Shown in pieces: positions 52,176-61,348 of a DNA stretch of 64,000 nucleotides (position 1 is its first letter; each line of letters starts with the position of its first letter). A program made the translations under genes and the position numbers. The notes below the pieces were generated by a model. It did not search any database, had not been told where the DNA came from, and saw nothing but the letters and a program-made list of their open reading frames with translations. The DNA is from DATCYZ01 sp036526195. Lineage in GTDB: Bacteria; Pseudomonadota; Gammaproteobacteria; Burkholderiales; SG8-39. Location: NCBI GenBank assembly GCA_036526195.1, contig DATCYZ010000029.1, forward strand, positions 1-64,000, read 5' to 3'.

Positions 52176-53696
52176 TCAATCGTCGCCGGTTTCGCGGATC
52201 ATCTCGCGAAAACGCGCGATCTCGTAATCCTCGCCGCGTTCCACGATGCCCTGCGGCATGTAGACCGAGTGCCGGCCTTCGTGCTGCGCCTCGATGTTCT
52301 GCCCGGGCACGAACACCGCGGGACGCAGCAGCAGCCGCGCCTCCGGGCTGGTGGCATCCGCGCTCGAGAGCACGATGCCCTGTTCGCCGTCGACGCCGGC
52401 AATCGAGAAACCCGTGGCGCGGGCCGCGCGCGACAGCGACTGGATGCCGACGCGCGCCTGGGTGCCCGAGCTCTTCGACACCCGCCGCACGATGCCCACC
52501 ACCCAGTTCTTGCCGCCCTCGGGTTGCACCGCGACCAGCGCGCCCACGCGCAGCCAGTCGCCCTTCAGTTGCGGCACCATGGCGCCGAAACCCCCGGCGC
52601 TCACGTTCTCGACCACCCAGCTCTCGGTGTCGTCCTCGCTCGAGACGAACACGCCGCCGCCGTCATCGAGCGCATGCTGCACGCCTTCCATGCCGTGCGC
52701 CACCGACAGGCGCGACTTCACCGCATGGCGCGGCGCGACGCGCGCCGGCGGCGTCGGCGACCAGTACAGCGCGAGGTGGCGCATCACGTCCAGGGCCCGC
52801 TCGGGATCCTCGCCGGTGAGCGCGCTGTCCGAGGGCACCGCGCCGCTCGACTCGAGCTTCTCGATGGCCGCCGTCAGGTCGCCGAGCGCGCCGCCGGCGC
52901 CGAAGCAGCGCAAGCCGGGCGCGGCCTTCGGTGCCTGCGTGGCGCGCGCCGGCACCATCGCCACGCCGAGGTCGGTCCAGTAGGCGAGCGCCGGCGCATG
53001 GGTCGGGGACATCGCGTAGTGCGCGGAGAGGGAGGCGATCAGCCGCTCGGCAAGGTCGGCCTCGACCGGCAGCAGGCTGTCGGGCGAACTCGCGCTGAAC
53101 AACGCGGCGCGCAGGAACTCCTCGCGCGGCGTCGTCTCGCCGCCGCCGGGATACGGCGCGGTCTTCGTGTCCGCCACCTGCCGCGCCTCGGCAAAGGCGA
53201 GCACGTTGTTCAGCATGCCCCAGACCGCGGTGTCGATCGGCCCGTAACGCAAGTGCATCCACTTGATCTGCTGCGCCAGCGCGCGCATGGTGCGCACCAC
53301 CAGCGCGGGCACCTGCGCGCGCAGGGCATCGGCGCCCTTCGACTGCTGCAGCACGCCATCGATGCAGCGCGCGAAGGCGCGTCCGGCGTGCTGCCAGTAG
53401 TCGTGCAGCGCCGTCCACATGCGGTTTTCCTGGAAGCGCGAGGGCCGTTCGGCGGCGAAGTAATCGCGCGCCAGCTTGCGCACCCGCGCCTGCCCGGCAT
53501 CGTCCAGCGTGACCAGCAGCGCAAAGCGCTGGTCGACGCGGAACCCCTCGTGCCTCGAGACCGAATCGAGCCAGTCGGAAGTGCCCTGCAGCGCCTGATA
53601 GGCGTCCTGCGTCGCGAGCTCGTCAAGGATGCGCCTGGCCTCCTTGGCGTTCGCCATGGGATGGTCGGACTTGCCGCCCCCGAACAACTTCAGCAT
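52176..53696 (-). CDS. Large protein with C-terminal PilZ-like domain
   Basis: The 506-residue protein has a long helical N-terminal region (about residues 1-300). Its C-terminal beta-rich part has VENVSAGGFGAMVPQLKGDW and NWVVGIVRRV, which resemble the PilZ beta-barrel that can bind cyclic di-GMP. The usual RxxxR motif before the barrel is not clearly seen, so c-di-GMP binding is unproven. The family is often found as a conserved hypothetical protein in betaproteobacteria. It is divergent from thyA, 137 bp apart. Confidence 0.7.
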   Translation of the reverse strand: MLKLFGGGKSDHPMANAKEARRILDELATQDAYQALQGTSDWLDSVSRHEGFRVDQRFALLVTLDDAGQARVRKLARDYFAAERPSRFQENRMWTALHDYWQHAGRAFARCIDGVLQQSKGADALRAQVPALVVRTMRALAQQIKWMHLRYGPIDTAVWGMLNNVLAFAEARQVADTKTAPYPGGGETTPREEFLRAALFSASSPDSLLPVEADLAERLIASLSAHYAMSPTHAPALAYWTDLGVAMVPARATQAPKAAPGLRCFGAGGALGDLTAAIEKLESSGAVPSDSALTGEDPERALDVMRHLALYWSPTPPARVAPRHAVKSRLSVAHGMEGVQHALDDGGGVFVSSEDDTESWVVENVSAGGFGAMVPQLKGDWLRVGALVAVQPEGGKNWVVGIVRRVSKSSGTQARVGIQSLSRAARATGFSIAGVDGEQGIVLSSADATSPEARLLLRPAVFVPGQNIEAQHEGRHSVYMPQGIVERGEDYEIARFREMIRETGDD

Positions 53697-53833
53697 CGGA
53701 CTTCCCGCCCCCGAATAAAAATGCGCCGAAGATGCTATCACGCTTGTCCGCCTGTCTTGCGGACGCGCCCGACGCCGATCGGGGGTGCGGTATTCTGCGT
53801 CCTGCACGAACCGAAACGGCCCCCGCCACCCTG

Positions 53834-54652
53834 ATGAACCCCGCACCGGACACCGGCGAACGCCCTTACCTCGACCTGCTGGCCGAGGTCCTCGAACACG
53901 GCGCGGAGAAATCCGACCGCACCGGCACCGGCACGCGCTCGGTTTTCGGCCGGCAGATGCGCTTCTCGCTCGAGGACCGCTTTCCGCTCCTGACCACCAA
54001 GAAGCTGCACCTCAAGTCGATCGTCTACGAACTGCTGTGGTTCCTGCGCGGCGAGACCAACGTGCGCTGGCTGCAGGAACGCGGCGTGTCGATCTGGGAC
54101 GAGTGGGCCGACGAACAGGGCGAACTCGGGCCGGTCTACGGCTACCAGTGGCGGCACTGGCGCACGCCCGACGGCCGCGAGATCGACCAGATCCGCGACG
54201 TGGTGGCGGCGATCCGCGCGAAGCCCGATTCACGGCGCCTGCTGGTCTCGGCGTGGAACCCGGCCGACGTCGATCGCATGGCGCTGCCGCCCTGCCATGC
54301 CCTGTTCCAGTTCTACGTCGCCGGCGGGCGGCTGTCCTGCCAGATGTACCAGCGAAGCGCGGATCTCTTCCTCGGCGTGCCGTTCAACATCGCCTCCTAC
54401 GCGCTGCTCACCCTGATGGTGGCGCAGGTCACCGGGCACCGGCCGGGCGAGTTCGTGCTGACGCTGGGCGACGCGCACCTGTACCTGAACCACTTCGAGC
54501 AGGCGAAGACGCAGCTCGCGCGCGCGCCGCGCGCGTTCCCGCGCATGAGGCTGAACCCGGCGGTGACGGACGTGTTCGCGTTCCAGTACGAGGACTTCAC
54601 GCTCGAAGGCTACGACCCGCACCCGGGCATCAAGGCGCCGATCGCGGTGTGA
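53834..54652 (+). CDS. thyA: Thymidylate synthase
   Basis: The 272-residue enzyme makes dTMP from dUMP and methylene-tetrahydrofolate. It has the catalytic cysteine in LPPCHALFQFYV, SDRTGTGTRSVFG near the N-terminus and the dUMP-binding QRSADLFLGVPFN. Length and motifs match ThyA; the usual dihydrofolate reductase gene is not adjacent. Confidence 0.97.
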   Translation: MNPAPDTGERPYLDLLAEVLEHGAEKSDRTGTGTRSVFGRQMRFSLEDRFPLLTTKKLHLKSIVYELLWFLRGETNVRWLQERGVSIWDEWADEQGELGPVYGYQWRHWRTPDGREIDQIRDVVAAIRAKPDSRRLLVSAWNPADVDRMALPPCHALFQFYVAGGRLSCQMYQRSADLFLGVPFNIASYALLTLMVAQVTGHRPGEFVLTLGDAHLYLNHFEQAKTQLARAPRAFPRMRLNPAVTDVFAFQYEDFTLEGYDPHPGIKAPIAV

Positions 54653-54701
54653 GCGTCTAGAATCACGCTTTCGTTTCTGATTTCGTGAGATTGCGTCTGT
54701 C

Positions 54702-54818
54702 ATGAGCATCCGCATCGGCATCGTCGCAGGGCTTGAAAGGGGGGCGTGCCGCCCCCCTTCAGATCCCCCCGTTGCTTCGGCAAAGGACAGCGCATGAGCA
54801 TCCGCATCGGCATCGTCG
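54702..54818 (+). repeat. Duplicated argC 5' end (25-bp direct repeat, 54702-54726 and 54794-54818)
   Basis: The first 25 bases of argC (from its ATG) are present a second time 92 bp upstream as an exact direct repeat. The DNA between them holds a hairpin element (54729-54763). The upstream copy opens a 31-codon frame that ends at TGA (54795-54797), overlapping the argC ATG as ATGA. It could be a small leader peptide or just a scar of insertion with target duplication. Confidence 0.9.
54729..54763. repeat. REP-like hairpin element, copy 1
   Basis: GGGCTTGAAAGGGGGGCG followed by a matching C-rich right arm (CGCCCCCCTTCA) forms a stem with one bulged A. Its left arm is the same as that of the element at 55805. 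It lies between the two copies of the argC 5' end. Confidence 0.85.
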
Positions 54819-55792
54819 GGGTGAGCGGCTACGGCGGCGGCGAGTTGCTGCGCCTGGTGGGCGGGCATCCGTCGTTCGAACTTGCCTGGGTCGGTGGCGA
54901 ATCGTCCGCCGGCGAGCGGCTCGCAGCGCGCTTTCCGGCGCTCGCCGGGCGGCGCGAGGGCGCGCTGGTGATCGAGCGCTTCGAGCCGGCGAAGTTGAAG
55001 GGCATCGACCTGCTGTTCGCCTCGCTGCCCACCGGCAAGTCGAAGGCGCCGCTGGCGAACGTGGCCGATTCGATCCGCATCGTCGACGTCGGCGGCGACC
55101 ACCGCTTCGTCGAGGGCTGGACCTACGGCCTCACCGAACTGCCGGGCCAGCGCGAGAAAATCAAGGCTACCCGCCGCCTCGCGAACCCCGGCTGCTACCC
55201 GGCCGCGACGCTGCTCGCGCTCGCGCCGCTGGTGGCCGCGGGCCTGGTCGAGCCCCAGGGGCTGGTGTCGGACGCGAAGAGCGGCGTCACGGGCGCCGGC
55301 CGCGGCGGCGCGAGCGATTTCGGTTACGCCGACACCAACGAGGACCTGTTCGCCTACGGGCTTGCCGCGCACCCGCACGTGCCGGAGATCCGCACCGCGC
55401 TCTCGCAGCTTGCCGGCGCGCCGGCGACTATCGCCTTCACCCCGCACCTGGTACCGATGTCGCGCGGCATTCTCGCCACCTGCTACGCGCGCCCGCGCGG
55501 CGCGGTGACGATCGAGAAGGTTTACGAGGCGGCGAACGCGTTCTACCGCGACGAGCCCTTCGTGCGCGTGGTCGCGGCCGAGCGCGGCCGCAGCCCGCAT
55601 ACCGGCTGGGCCACCGGCTCGAACCTCGCGTTCCTGTCCTACGCCATCAATGCCGAGACCGGGCTGGTGGTCGCGCTCGGCGCGATCGACAACCTCGGCA
55701 AGGGCGCGAGCGGGCAGGCGCTGCAAAACGCCAACCTGATGACCGGCCAGCCCGAGACCGCCGGCCTGGACGCGCTGCCGGTCTGGCCTTGA
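54794..55792 (+). CDS. argC: N-acetyl-gamma-glutamyl-phosphate reductase
   Basis: The 332-residue enzyme of arginine synthesis has the NADP motif GVSGYGGGEL near residue 10, the catalytic cysteine in NPGCYPAATLLAL and the conserved His in HLVPMSRGI. The ATG at 54794 is chosen because AAAGGAC lies before it and the conserved fold begins there. It is monocistronic and is framed by two copies of a hairpin element. Confidence 0.94.
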   Translation: MSIRIGIVGVSGYGGGELLRLVGGHPSFELAWVGGESSAGERLAARFPALAGRREGALVIERFEPAKLKGIDLLFASLPTGKSKAPLANVADSIRIVDVGGDHRFVEGWTYGLTELPGQREKIKATRRLANPGCYPAATLLALAPLVAAGLVEPQGLVSDAKSGVTGAGRGGASDFGYADTNEDLFAYGLAAHPHVPEIRTALSQLAGAPATIAFTPHLVPMSRGILATCYARPRGAVTIEKVYEAANAFYRDEPFVRVVAAERGRSPHTGWATGSNLAFLSYAINAETGLVVALGAIDNLGKGASGQALQNANLMTGQPETAGLDALPVWP

Positions 55793-55804
55793 GTGAAAGG
55801 GGGT

Positions 55805-55842
55805 GGGCTTGAAAGGGGGGCGGGCAGCCCCCTTTCAAGCCC
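55805..55842. repeat. REP-like hairpin element, copy 2
   Basis: GGGCTTGAAAGGGGG (55805-55819) and CCCCCTTTCAAGCCC (55828-55842) form a perfect 15-bp stem with an eight-base loop (GCGGGCAG). It lies 13 bp after argC. Copy 1 before argC keeps the same left arm but has a decayed right arm. It may be a REP-type element that also limits 3' decay of argC mRNA. Confidence 0.9.
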
Positions 55843-55854
55843 TGCGCGCGCACC

Positions 55855-55897
55855 AAAAAACAGGGCCCGCCACTTTTTCGGGGGCACAGGCGGGCCC
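55855..55897 (-). terminator. Rho-independent terminator for the small membrane protein gene
   Basis: Read on the minus strand, GGGCCCGCC (55897-55889) and GGCGGGCCC (55871-55863) form a 9-bp stem with a 17-base loop. It is followed by a run of six T (55860-55855) after CTG. It ends the leftward transcript of the gene at 55959. The long loop makes it a weaker call. Confidence 0.75.
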
Positions 55898-55958
55898 TTG
55901 GGGGAGAAGCTGAAACAGTTGGCTAGTCGATAGGCTCTCCTTGTTGCGGTGAATGCGA

Positions 55959-56288
55959 TCAGAGCGCGCCGCGCGTCCAGTACTGCGCGAGATAGACGAA
56001 GCCGGCGAAGGCGAACAGGTAGACGACCGCACTCCCGGCACGCTGGCGCGTGCGGGTGATCTCCACGCCCCGGCTGAGCCAGACCACGAGCACGAAGCCG
56101 AGGACCACCAGCACTGCGGCAACGCCCGCCGAGAAGCCGCGCCCGAAGGCTTGCGCGATCCAGCCATCGGGCGAGAGCAGCTTGTAGATCGTGCCGCTCA
56201 TGCCGGCGAGGACGAGGACAAGCAGGACGAAACCAACGCAGGCCTGCAGGCCTTCGCTGATCTCCTGGCGCGAATTTTCGGTCTTCAT
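55959..56288 (-). CDS. Small inner-membrane protein, unknown
   Basis: The 109-residue protein has three clear hydrophobic segments (LQACVGFVLLVLVLAGMSG, FSAGVAAVLVVLGFVLVVWL and AVVYLFAFAGFVYLAQYW). A short charged N-terminus and a basic cytoplasmic-type loop (SRGVEITRTRQRAGS) are also visible. No family is recognised. Start at 56288 (MKTENS) or two codons earlier at 56294. Confidence 0.65.
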   Translation of the reverse strand: MKTENSRQEISEGLQACVGFVLLVLVLAGMSGTIYKLLSPDGWIAQAFGRGFSAGVAAVLVVLGFVLVVWLSRGVEITRTRQRAGSAVVYLFAFAGFVYLAQYWTRGAL

Positions 56289-56501
56289 GCCCATTGACTC
56301 GCAAGGGGCGTGCCAGCATCGCGCAATCAGCGCCGCATCAATCGCTTGCGCCGATCGCGTGACTTAGTGCCATGGCCGGATTTGACGATTTCCGTCTGCC
56401 TGCAGCGACGACGCAGTTCACATTCTCTCAAACTCCCTGATTCTCCTGGCTATTTCCTGTCGGTGCGCGGCGACAGCGCGGCGCACGCTACCATCGCGTG
56501 C

Positions 56502-57524
56502 ATGAAACTCTCCGTCCTCGACCAATCCCCGATCATCAGCGGCCTCGGCGCGCGGCGCGCGATCGAGGAAACCCTCGGCCTCGCGCGCGCCGTCGATGCG
56601 CTCGGCTACACGCGCTACTGGCTCGCCGAACACCACGCCATCGGCGCGCTCGGCGACCCCTGCCCGGAGATCCTGCTCGCGCGCCTCGGCGCGGAAACGA
56701 AGCGCCTGCGGGTCGGCACCGGCGGCGTGCTGCTGCCCTACTACGCCGCCTTCAAGGTCGCCGAGACCTTCCGCATGCTGGAGGCGCTCTACCCGGGGCG
56801 CGTCGACCTCGGCATCGGCCGCGCGCCCGGCGGCGACCAGCGCACCGCGCAGGCCGTCGGCGGCGGACGTATTCCCGATGCGCGCGACTTTCCCGAGCAG
56901 GTCTGGCAGATCCTCGGTCACCTCGACGGCACCCTGCCCGCCGACCACCCTTGGGCGAAGCTGCGCGTGCAGCCCGAGGTCGACACCGCGCCGCAGCTCT
57001 GGCTGCTCGGCTCTTCGGACTACAGCGGCGCGCTCGCCGCGCAGCTCGGCGTGCGCTTCGCCTTCGCCCACTTCATCAATCCGCAGGGCGGCGACGGCGT
57101 GACGCGCGCCTACCGCGACACGTTCGAGGCCCGCAACGCGAAGACCGTCGGCCCGGTGCCGCGCGACGCCGCGCCCGACGCCATCGTCTGCACCTTCGCC
57201 ATCTGCGCCGAGACCGATGCCGAGGCCGAACGGCTGGCGCAGTCCATCGACCTGCGGCGCCTGCACATGGCGCTCAACCTCGACACCCCGGTGCCGACCC
57301 TCGAGGAAGCCGAGCAGCACCGCTACTCGGAGGAGGAACGGCGCTACGTCATGGGCCAGCGCCCGCGCGCGGTGATCGGCTCGCCCGCCACCTGCCGGCA
57401 GGCCTTCGAAACCATGGCCGAACGCTACGGGGTGGACGAGGTGATGGTGCTCACCATCACCGGCGATTACCCCTCGCGGCTGCGTTCCTACGAACTGCTG
57501 GCGGCGGAATTCGGGCTCGCCTGA
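56502..57524 (+). CDS. LLM-class flavin-dependent oxidoreductase (luciferase-like)
   Basis: The 340-residue TIM-barrel protein belongs to the YhbW/CmrA-like group of luciferase-like monooxygenases. The start MKLSVLDQSPIISG, WLAEHHA and the FMN-phosphate region GSPATC mark it. It would use FMNH2 or F420 to oxygenate an unknown substrate; a separate reductase is needed. The ATG at 56502 starts the conserved part. It ends 48 bp before the convergent ankyrin gene, with the bipartite repeat element between. Confidence 0.9.
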   Translation: MKLSVLDQSPIISGLGARRAIEETLGLARAVDALGYTRYWLAEHHAIGALGDPCPEILLARLGAETKRLRVGTGGVLLPYYAAFKVAETFRMLEALYPGRVDLGIGRAPGGDQRTAQAVGGGRIPDARDFPEQVWQILGHLDGTLPADHPWAKLRVQPEVDTAPQLWLLGSSDYSGALAAQLGVRFAFAHFINPQGGDGVTRAYRDTFEARNAKTVGPVPRDAAPDAIVCTFAICAETDAEAERLAQSIDLRRLHMALNLDTPVPTLEEAEQHRYSEEERRYVMGQRPRAVIGSPATCRQAFETMAERYGVDEVMVLTITGDYPSRLRSYELLAAEFGLA

Positions 57525-57529
57525 GGCAG

Positions 57530-57570
57530 CCGGACGCCGCTTCCGGCCTCAAAGTAACATATATGTTACT
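57530..57570. repeat. Bipartite element: CCGGACGCC-N14-AGTAACATATATGTTACT (copy 2)
   Basis: CCGGACGCC (57530-57538) is followed after 14 bp by the perfect palindrome AGTAACATATATGTTACT (57553-57570). Order and spacing are the same as at 7092-7132. The 14-bp spacer sequences differ. A small hairpin CCGGA-N7-TCCGG covers the first block. The element fills nearly the whole gap between two convergent genes. Confidence 0.85.
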
Positions 57571-57572
57571 AT

Positions 57573-58391
57573 TTAGGGCGCCCGTGTAACCCCTTTGGCG
57601 CGGTACTGGGGGTGCGCGGGGTCGTCGATCTCGATCGTGCCGAAGTTCGTGCCGCCCTGCGGCGCCGGCGCCCCGGGCGCGGGCTTGCCGGCCGCGGGCT
57701 TCGCGGAAGGCGCTGTCGCCGCGCGCTCGCGCCCCGCGAGCCAGGCCGCAAGCGCGTCGTGGCCGGCGGCATGCGCGATCTCCGCCGGTCGCGCGCCGTC
57801 GCGGTTGCGCGCCTCCTTCTGCGCGCCATTGGCCACCAGCCAGCGCGCGATCGCCTCGTAGCCGCCGTCGGCCGCCGCGTGCAGCGGCGTGTTGCCCTTC
57901 AGGTCCGCCACGTTCAGCCCCGCGCCCGCGGAGGCCAGCACGAAGGCGGTGCGCCCGTGGCCGGAAAGCACCGCCCAGAAGAGCACGGTTTCCCCGGCGT
58001 CGTTTCGCACCGTGGCGTCCGCCCCGGCCGCGAGCAGCATCTCCGCGAGCGCCGGATCGGCATGCAGGGCGGCGAGGTGCAGCGGCGTCTCGCCGCTCGC
58101 CGAGCGCGCGCGCAGATTCGCGCCGGCCTCGATCAGCAGCTTCGCGAGCGGCAGCATGCCCTTCTCGACCGCGCGATGCAGCGGCGTTTCACGCTCGGCG
58201 TTGCGCGCATTGACGTCGACCTTGCGTCGCGTCACCAGGCCCTCGGCCACCAGCGGCTTGCTCTCGTCGATGGCGGCGAACAGCTGCGCCTCGGGCGAGT
58301 CCGGCGCAGGCCCGACCGGCGCCTGCGCAAGCGCCGCCCCGGCGAACGCCAGCAGCCCGGCGAGCAGCGCGGTGCGCAGCGCGTTCTTCAT
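57573..58391 (-). CDS. Exported ankyrin-repeat protein
   Basis: The 272-residue precursor has a signal peptide (MKNALRTALLAGLLAFAGAALAQ, about 23 residues). About five ankyrin repeats follow (GETPLHLAALHADPALAEMLLAAGA and similar) from residue 65 to 225, then a linker rich in alanine and proline and a conserved-looking tail (GTIEIDDPAHPQYRAKGV). Ankyrin repeats mediate protein contacts; partner unknown. Its ATG overlaps the stop of the FAD/Fe-S gene by 4 bp, so it is the last gene of that operon. Confidence 0.85.
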   Translation of the reverse strand: MKNALRTALLAGLLAFAGAALAQAPVGPAPDSPEAQLFAAIDESKPLVAEGLVTRRKVDVNARNAERETPLHRAVEKGMLPLAKLLIEAGANLRARSASGETPLHLAALHADPALAEMLLAAGADATVRNDAGETVLFWAVLSGHGRTAFVLASAGAGLNVADLKGNTPLHAAADGGYEAIARWLVANGAQKEARNRDGARPAEIAHAAGHDALAAWLAGRERAATAPSAKPAAGKPAPGAPAPQGGTNFGTIEIDDPAHPQYRAKGVTRAP

Positions 58392-61348
58392 CGCGCCGCC
58401 CGCACCAGGTCGGCGAGCAGTTCGGCGAGCGGCCGCGCCGCGCGCGCGCCGAGGCCTTCGATCTGCTCGCGGCAGGAGAAGCCGTCGGCGATCACCTGCG
58501 TGCCCGCGTCGGCGGCGGCGAGCGCGGGCAGCAGCGCCGATTCGGCGATGCGCTTCGAATGCGCGAAGGTTTCGGGACGCATGCCGTAGGACCCGGCCAT
58601 GCCGCAACAGCCGGTGTCCGGCATCGACACCTCGAGCCCGCAGCCGCCGAGCAGCGCCGCTTCCGCCTTCTGGCCGATGAGCGCCTTCTGGTGGCAATGC
58701 CCGTGCAGCAGCACGCGGCCCGCCGCGGCCGGCGGTGTCCAGCCGCGCCGCACCAGCACATCCGCCAGCGTGGTGGCCTGCGCGGCGAGGCGCTTCGCGC
58801 GCACATCGTCCGGAAAGAGCTGGAGCAACTCGTCCTTGAAGACCGACAGGCAGCCCGGCTCGAGCACCACCACCGGCACGCCGGACTCGAGCTGCGGCCC
58901 GAGCACCTCGAGCACGCGCGCGAGCGTCGCCTTCGCGCGATCGAGCAGGCCGAAGTCGTAGTAGGGCCGCCCGCAGCACAGGCGCGCGCCGGGCAGGTCG
59001 ACGCGCAGGCCCGCGGCTTCCAGCACTTCGGCCGCGGCGAGCCCGTTGGCGGGCCTGAAGTGCTCGGTGAAGGTGTCGGCAAAGAGCAGCACCGGGTCGC
59101 CTGCGCGCGCGCCATCCTTGCGCCCGGGCGCGCGGCGTTCGCGATTGCGGGCGTCGAAGGCGCGGCTGAAGGTCCTCGCGGCGAAGCGCGGCAGGCGGCG
59201 CGCCGGGTGCGCCCCCGCGGCGCGCGCGGCCAGGCCCGCGAGGCCCGGCGTCTGCGTGAGGAAGTTCGCCAGCCAGGGCAGGCGCGCGGCGAGCGGCGCC
59301 CACTCGCCGATGCGCCCCATGCTGTGCGCCTGCCGCGGTCGCACCTTGCCCTCGTAATGGTGCGACATGAACTCCGCCTTGTACGCCGCCATGTCGGTGT
59401 GCGTCGGGCAGTCGCTGCGGCAGCCCTTGCAGGCAAGGCAGCCCTCGAGCGCATCCCGCACGTCCTCGCTCGCCCAGCCTTCGGTGATCACCTCGCCGCG
59501 CAACATCTCCTGCAGCAATCGTGAGCGACCGCGCGTGGAATGACGCTCCTCGCCGGTGGCGCGATAGCTCGGGCACATGGTGCCGCCGGCGGCGGCGCGG
59601 CACTTGCCCATGCCGATGCAGTGCTCGGTCGCGCGCGTGAAGCCTTCGCCCACCGGGCTCCTGAAGGCAAAGCGGGTGGCGAGCGTCACCGGCCTGTAGT
59701 CCGGGCCGAGGCGCAGGTTCTCGTCCGCCCGCAGCACCGGCCCTTCGGCGTTCACCAGCTTGCCCGGGTTCATGCGGTTGCCCGGATCCCAGATGCGCTT
59801 GAACTCGCGAAACGCTTCCATCAGTTCCTCGCCATACATCGCCGGCAGGAACTCCGCCTTGGCCTGCCCGTCGCCGTGCTCGCCCGAGAGCGAGCCGCCG
59901 TACTTCACCACCAGCGCCGCGGCCTCACCGAGGAAGCGCCGCCAGTGCGCCACGCCCTCGGGGGAGCGCAACTCGAAGGTGATGCGCGCGTGGATGCAGC
60001 CTTCGCCGAAGTGGCCGTAGAGCGAGGTCTTGTAGCCGTAGCGGTCGATCAGGCGCTGGAACTCGCGCAGGTAGTCGCCAAGGCGCAGCGGGTCGACCGC
60101 CGCGTCCTCCCAGCCCACCACCGGGTCGGGCCCGCGCGCGCCCTTGCCCGCATCGAGTGCGAGCGCGGTGGCCGAGGCGCCGGTCTCGCGAATCGTCCAG
60201 ACCCGCGCCACCATGGCGCGGTCCTCGATCAGCCAGGCCGAGATGTCCTCGCGCCCGGCAAAGGCCGCTTCCAGCGCGCGCGCCTGCGCCACGGCGTCCG
60301 CGCGCGTGTCGGCGCCGAACTCGCACATCAGCCAGGCCTCGCCCTTCGGCAGGAGCGCGATGTCCTCGAGCTTCAACCGGCGCTCGCGCAGGCCGCCGAT
60401 GATGCGGTTGTCCAGCCCCTCGCAGGCGATCGGCCCGGCCTTGATCACCTCCGGCACCACGTCGCCGGCGCAATAGATGTCGGGGAAGCCGAGCACCAGC
60501 AGCACGCGCTCCGGCGGGCTCTCCACCAGCGCGGTCTCGGCCTCGAGCGTGAGCGCGCAGGTGCCTTCGGAGCCGACCAGCGCGCGCGCCACGTTGAAGC
60601 CGTTCTCGGGCAGCAACTGGTCGAGGTTGTAGCCCGAGACGCGCCGGCGAATGTTCGGGAATCTTGCGCGGATCAGGTCCGCGTAGCGGTACGCGAGCGC
60701 CTTCAGCCGCGTGTAGATCTCCGCCTGCCGGCCGCCGCCGGCGACGATGCGTGCGAACGCCTCGTCCGAGGTCGGGCCGCACCAGAAGCGCGCGCCGTCA
60801 TAGGTCAGCACTTCCAGCCGCGCGATGTTCTCCACCGTCTTGCCCGCCATCACCGAGTGCGGGCCGCAGGAATTGTTGCCGATCATGCCGCCAAGCGTGC
60901 AGCGCGAGTGCGTCGCCGGGTCGGGGGCAAAGGTGAGCCCGTGCTCCTCGGCCGCGCCGCGTAGCGCGTCGCAGACCGCGCCGGGTTCGACGCGCGCGCG
61001 CCGCGCCGCCGGATCGACCCCGAGCACCCGGTTCAGGTACTTCGAGCAATCGACGACCACCGCGACGTTCACGCTCTGGCCGTTCTGAGCGGTGCCGCCG
61101 CCGCGCGCCAGCACCGGCGCGCCGTGCGCGCGGCACAATTCGAGGGTCTTCTCCACGTCGGCGATCGTGCGCGGCAGCACCACGCCGATCGGCACCTGCC
61201 GGTAGTTGGAGGCGTCGGCCGCATAGGCAGCGCGGCTGCCCGGCTCGAAGCGCACCTCGCCCTCGAGCGATTCGCGCAACGCGCGCTCGAGCGCGGCGTG
61301 CGGGGCGGATTGCGTCGGGACGGCCTGGTCGTGCGTGGTGCGGGTCAA
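58388..61348 (-). CDS. FAD- and Fe-S-binding oxidoreductase (GlcD-GlcF type fusion)
   Basis: The 986-residue protein fuses a PCMH-type FAD-binding domain (VLARGGGTAQNGQS, GGMIGNNSCGPHS, residues about 40-270), the FAD-linked oxidase C-terminal domain (SGEHGDGQAKAEF), two ferredoxin-type clusters and two CCG domains. The clusters are CIGMGKC...C and CLACKGCRSDC; the CCG motifs are LCCGRPYYD and GCCGMAGSYG. It resembles YdiJ/D-2-hydroxyglutarate or D-lactate dehydrogenases that donate to quinones. The start is a TTG that overlaps the stop of the upstream peptidase gene (TTGA at 61348-61345). Confidence 0.92.
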   Translation of the reverse strand: MTRTTHDQAVPTQSAPHAALERALRESLEGEVRFEPGSRAAYAADASNYRQVPIGVVLPRTIADVEKTLELCRAHGAPVLARGGGTAQNGQSVNVAVVVDCSKYLNRVLGVDPAARRARVEPGAVCDALRGAAEEHGLTFAPDPATHSRCTLGGMIGNNSCGPHSVMAGKTVENIARLEVLTYDGARFWCGPTSDEAFARIVAGGGRQAEIYTRLKALAYRYADLIRARFPNIRRRVSGYNLDQLLPENGFNVARALVGSEGTCALTLEAETALVESPPERVLLVLGFPDIYCAGDVVPEVIKAGPIACEGLDNRIIGGLRERRLKLEDIALLPKGEAWLMCEFGADTRADAVAQARALEAAFAGREDISAWLIEDRAMVARVWTIRETGASATALALDAGKGARGPDPVVGWEDAAVDPLRLGDYLREFQRLIDRYGYKTSLYGHFGEGCIHARITFELRSPEGVAHWRRFLGEAAALVVKYGGSLSGEHGDGQAKAEFLPAMYGEELMEAFREFKRIWDPGNRMNPGKLVNAEGPVLRADENLRLGPDYRPVTLATRFAFRSPVGEGFTRATEHCIGMGKCRAAAGGTMCPSYRATGEERHSTRGRSRLLQEMLRGEVITEGWASEDVRDALEGCLACKGCRSDCPTHTDMAAYKAEFMSHHYEGKVRPRQAHSMGRIGEWAPLAARLPWLANFLTQTPGLAGLAARAAGAHPARRLPRFAARTFSRAFDARNRERRAPGRKDGARAGDPVLLFADTFTEHFRPANGLAAAEVLEAAGLRVDLPGARLCCGRPYYDFGLLDRAKATLARVLEVLGPQLESGVPVVVLEPGCLSVFKDELLQLFPDDVRAKRLAAQATTLADVLVRRGWTPPAAAGRVLLHGHCHQKALIGQKAEAALLGGCGLEVSMPDTGCCGMAGSYGMRPETFAHSKRIAESALLPALAAADAGTQVIADGFSCREQIEGLGARAARPLAELLADLVRAAR

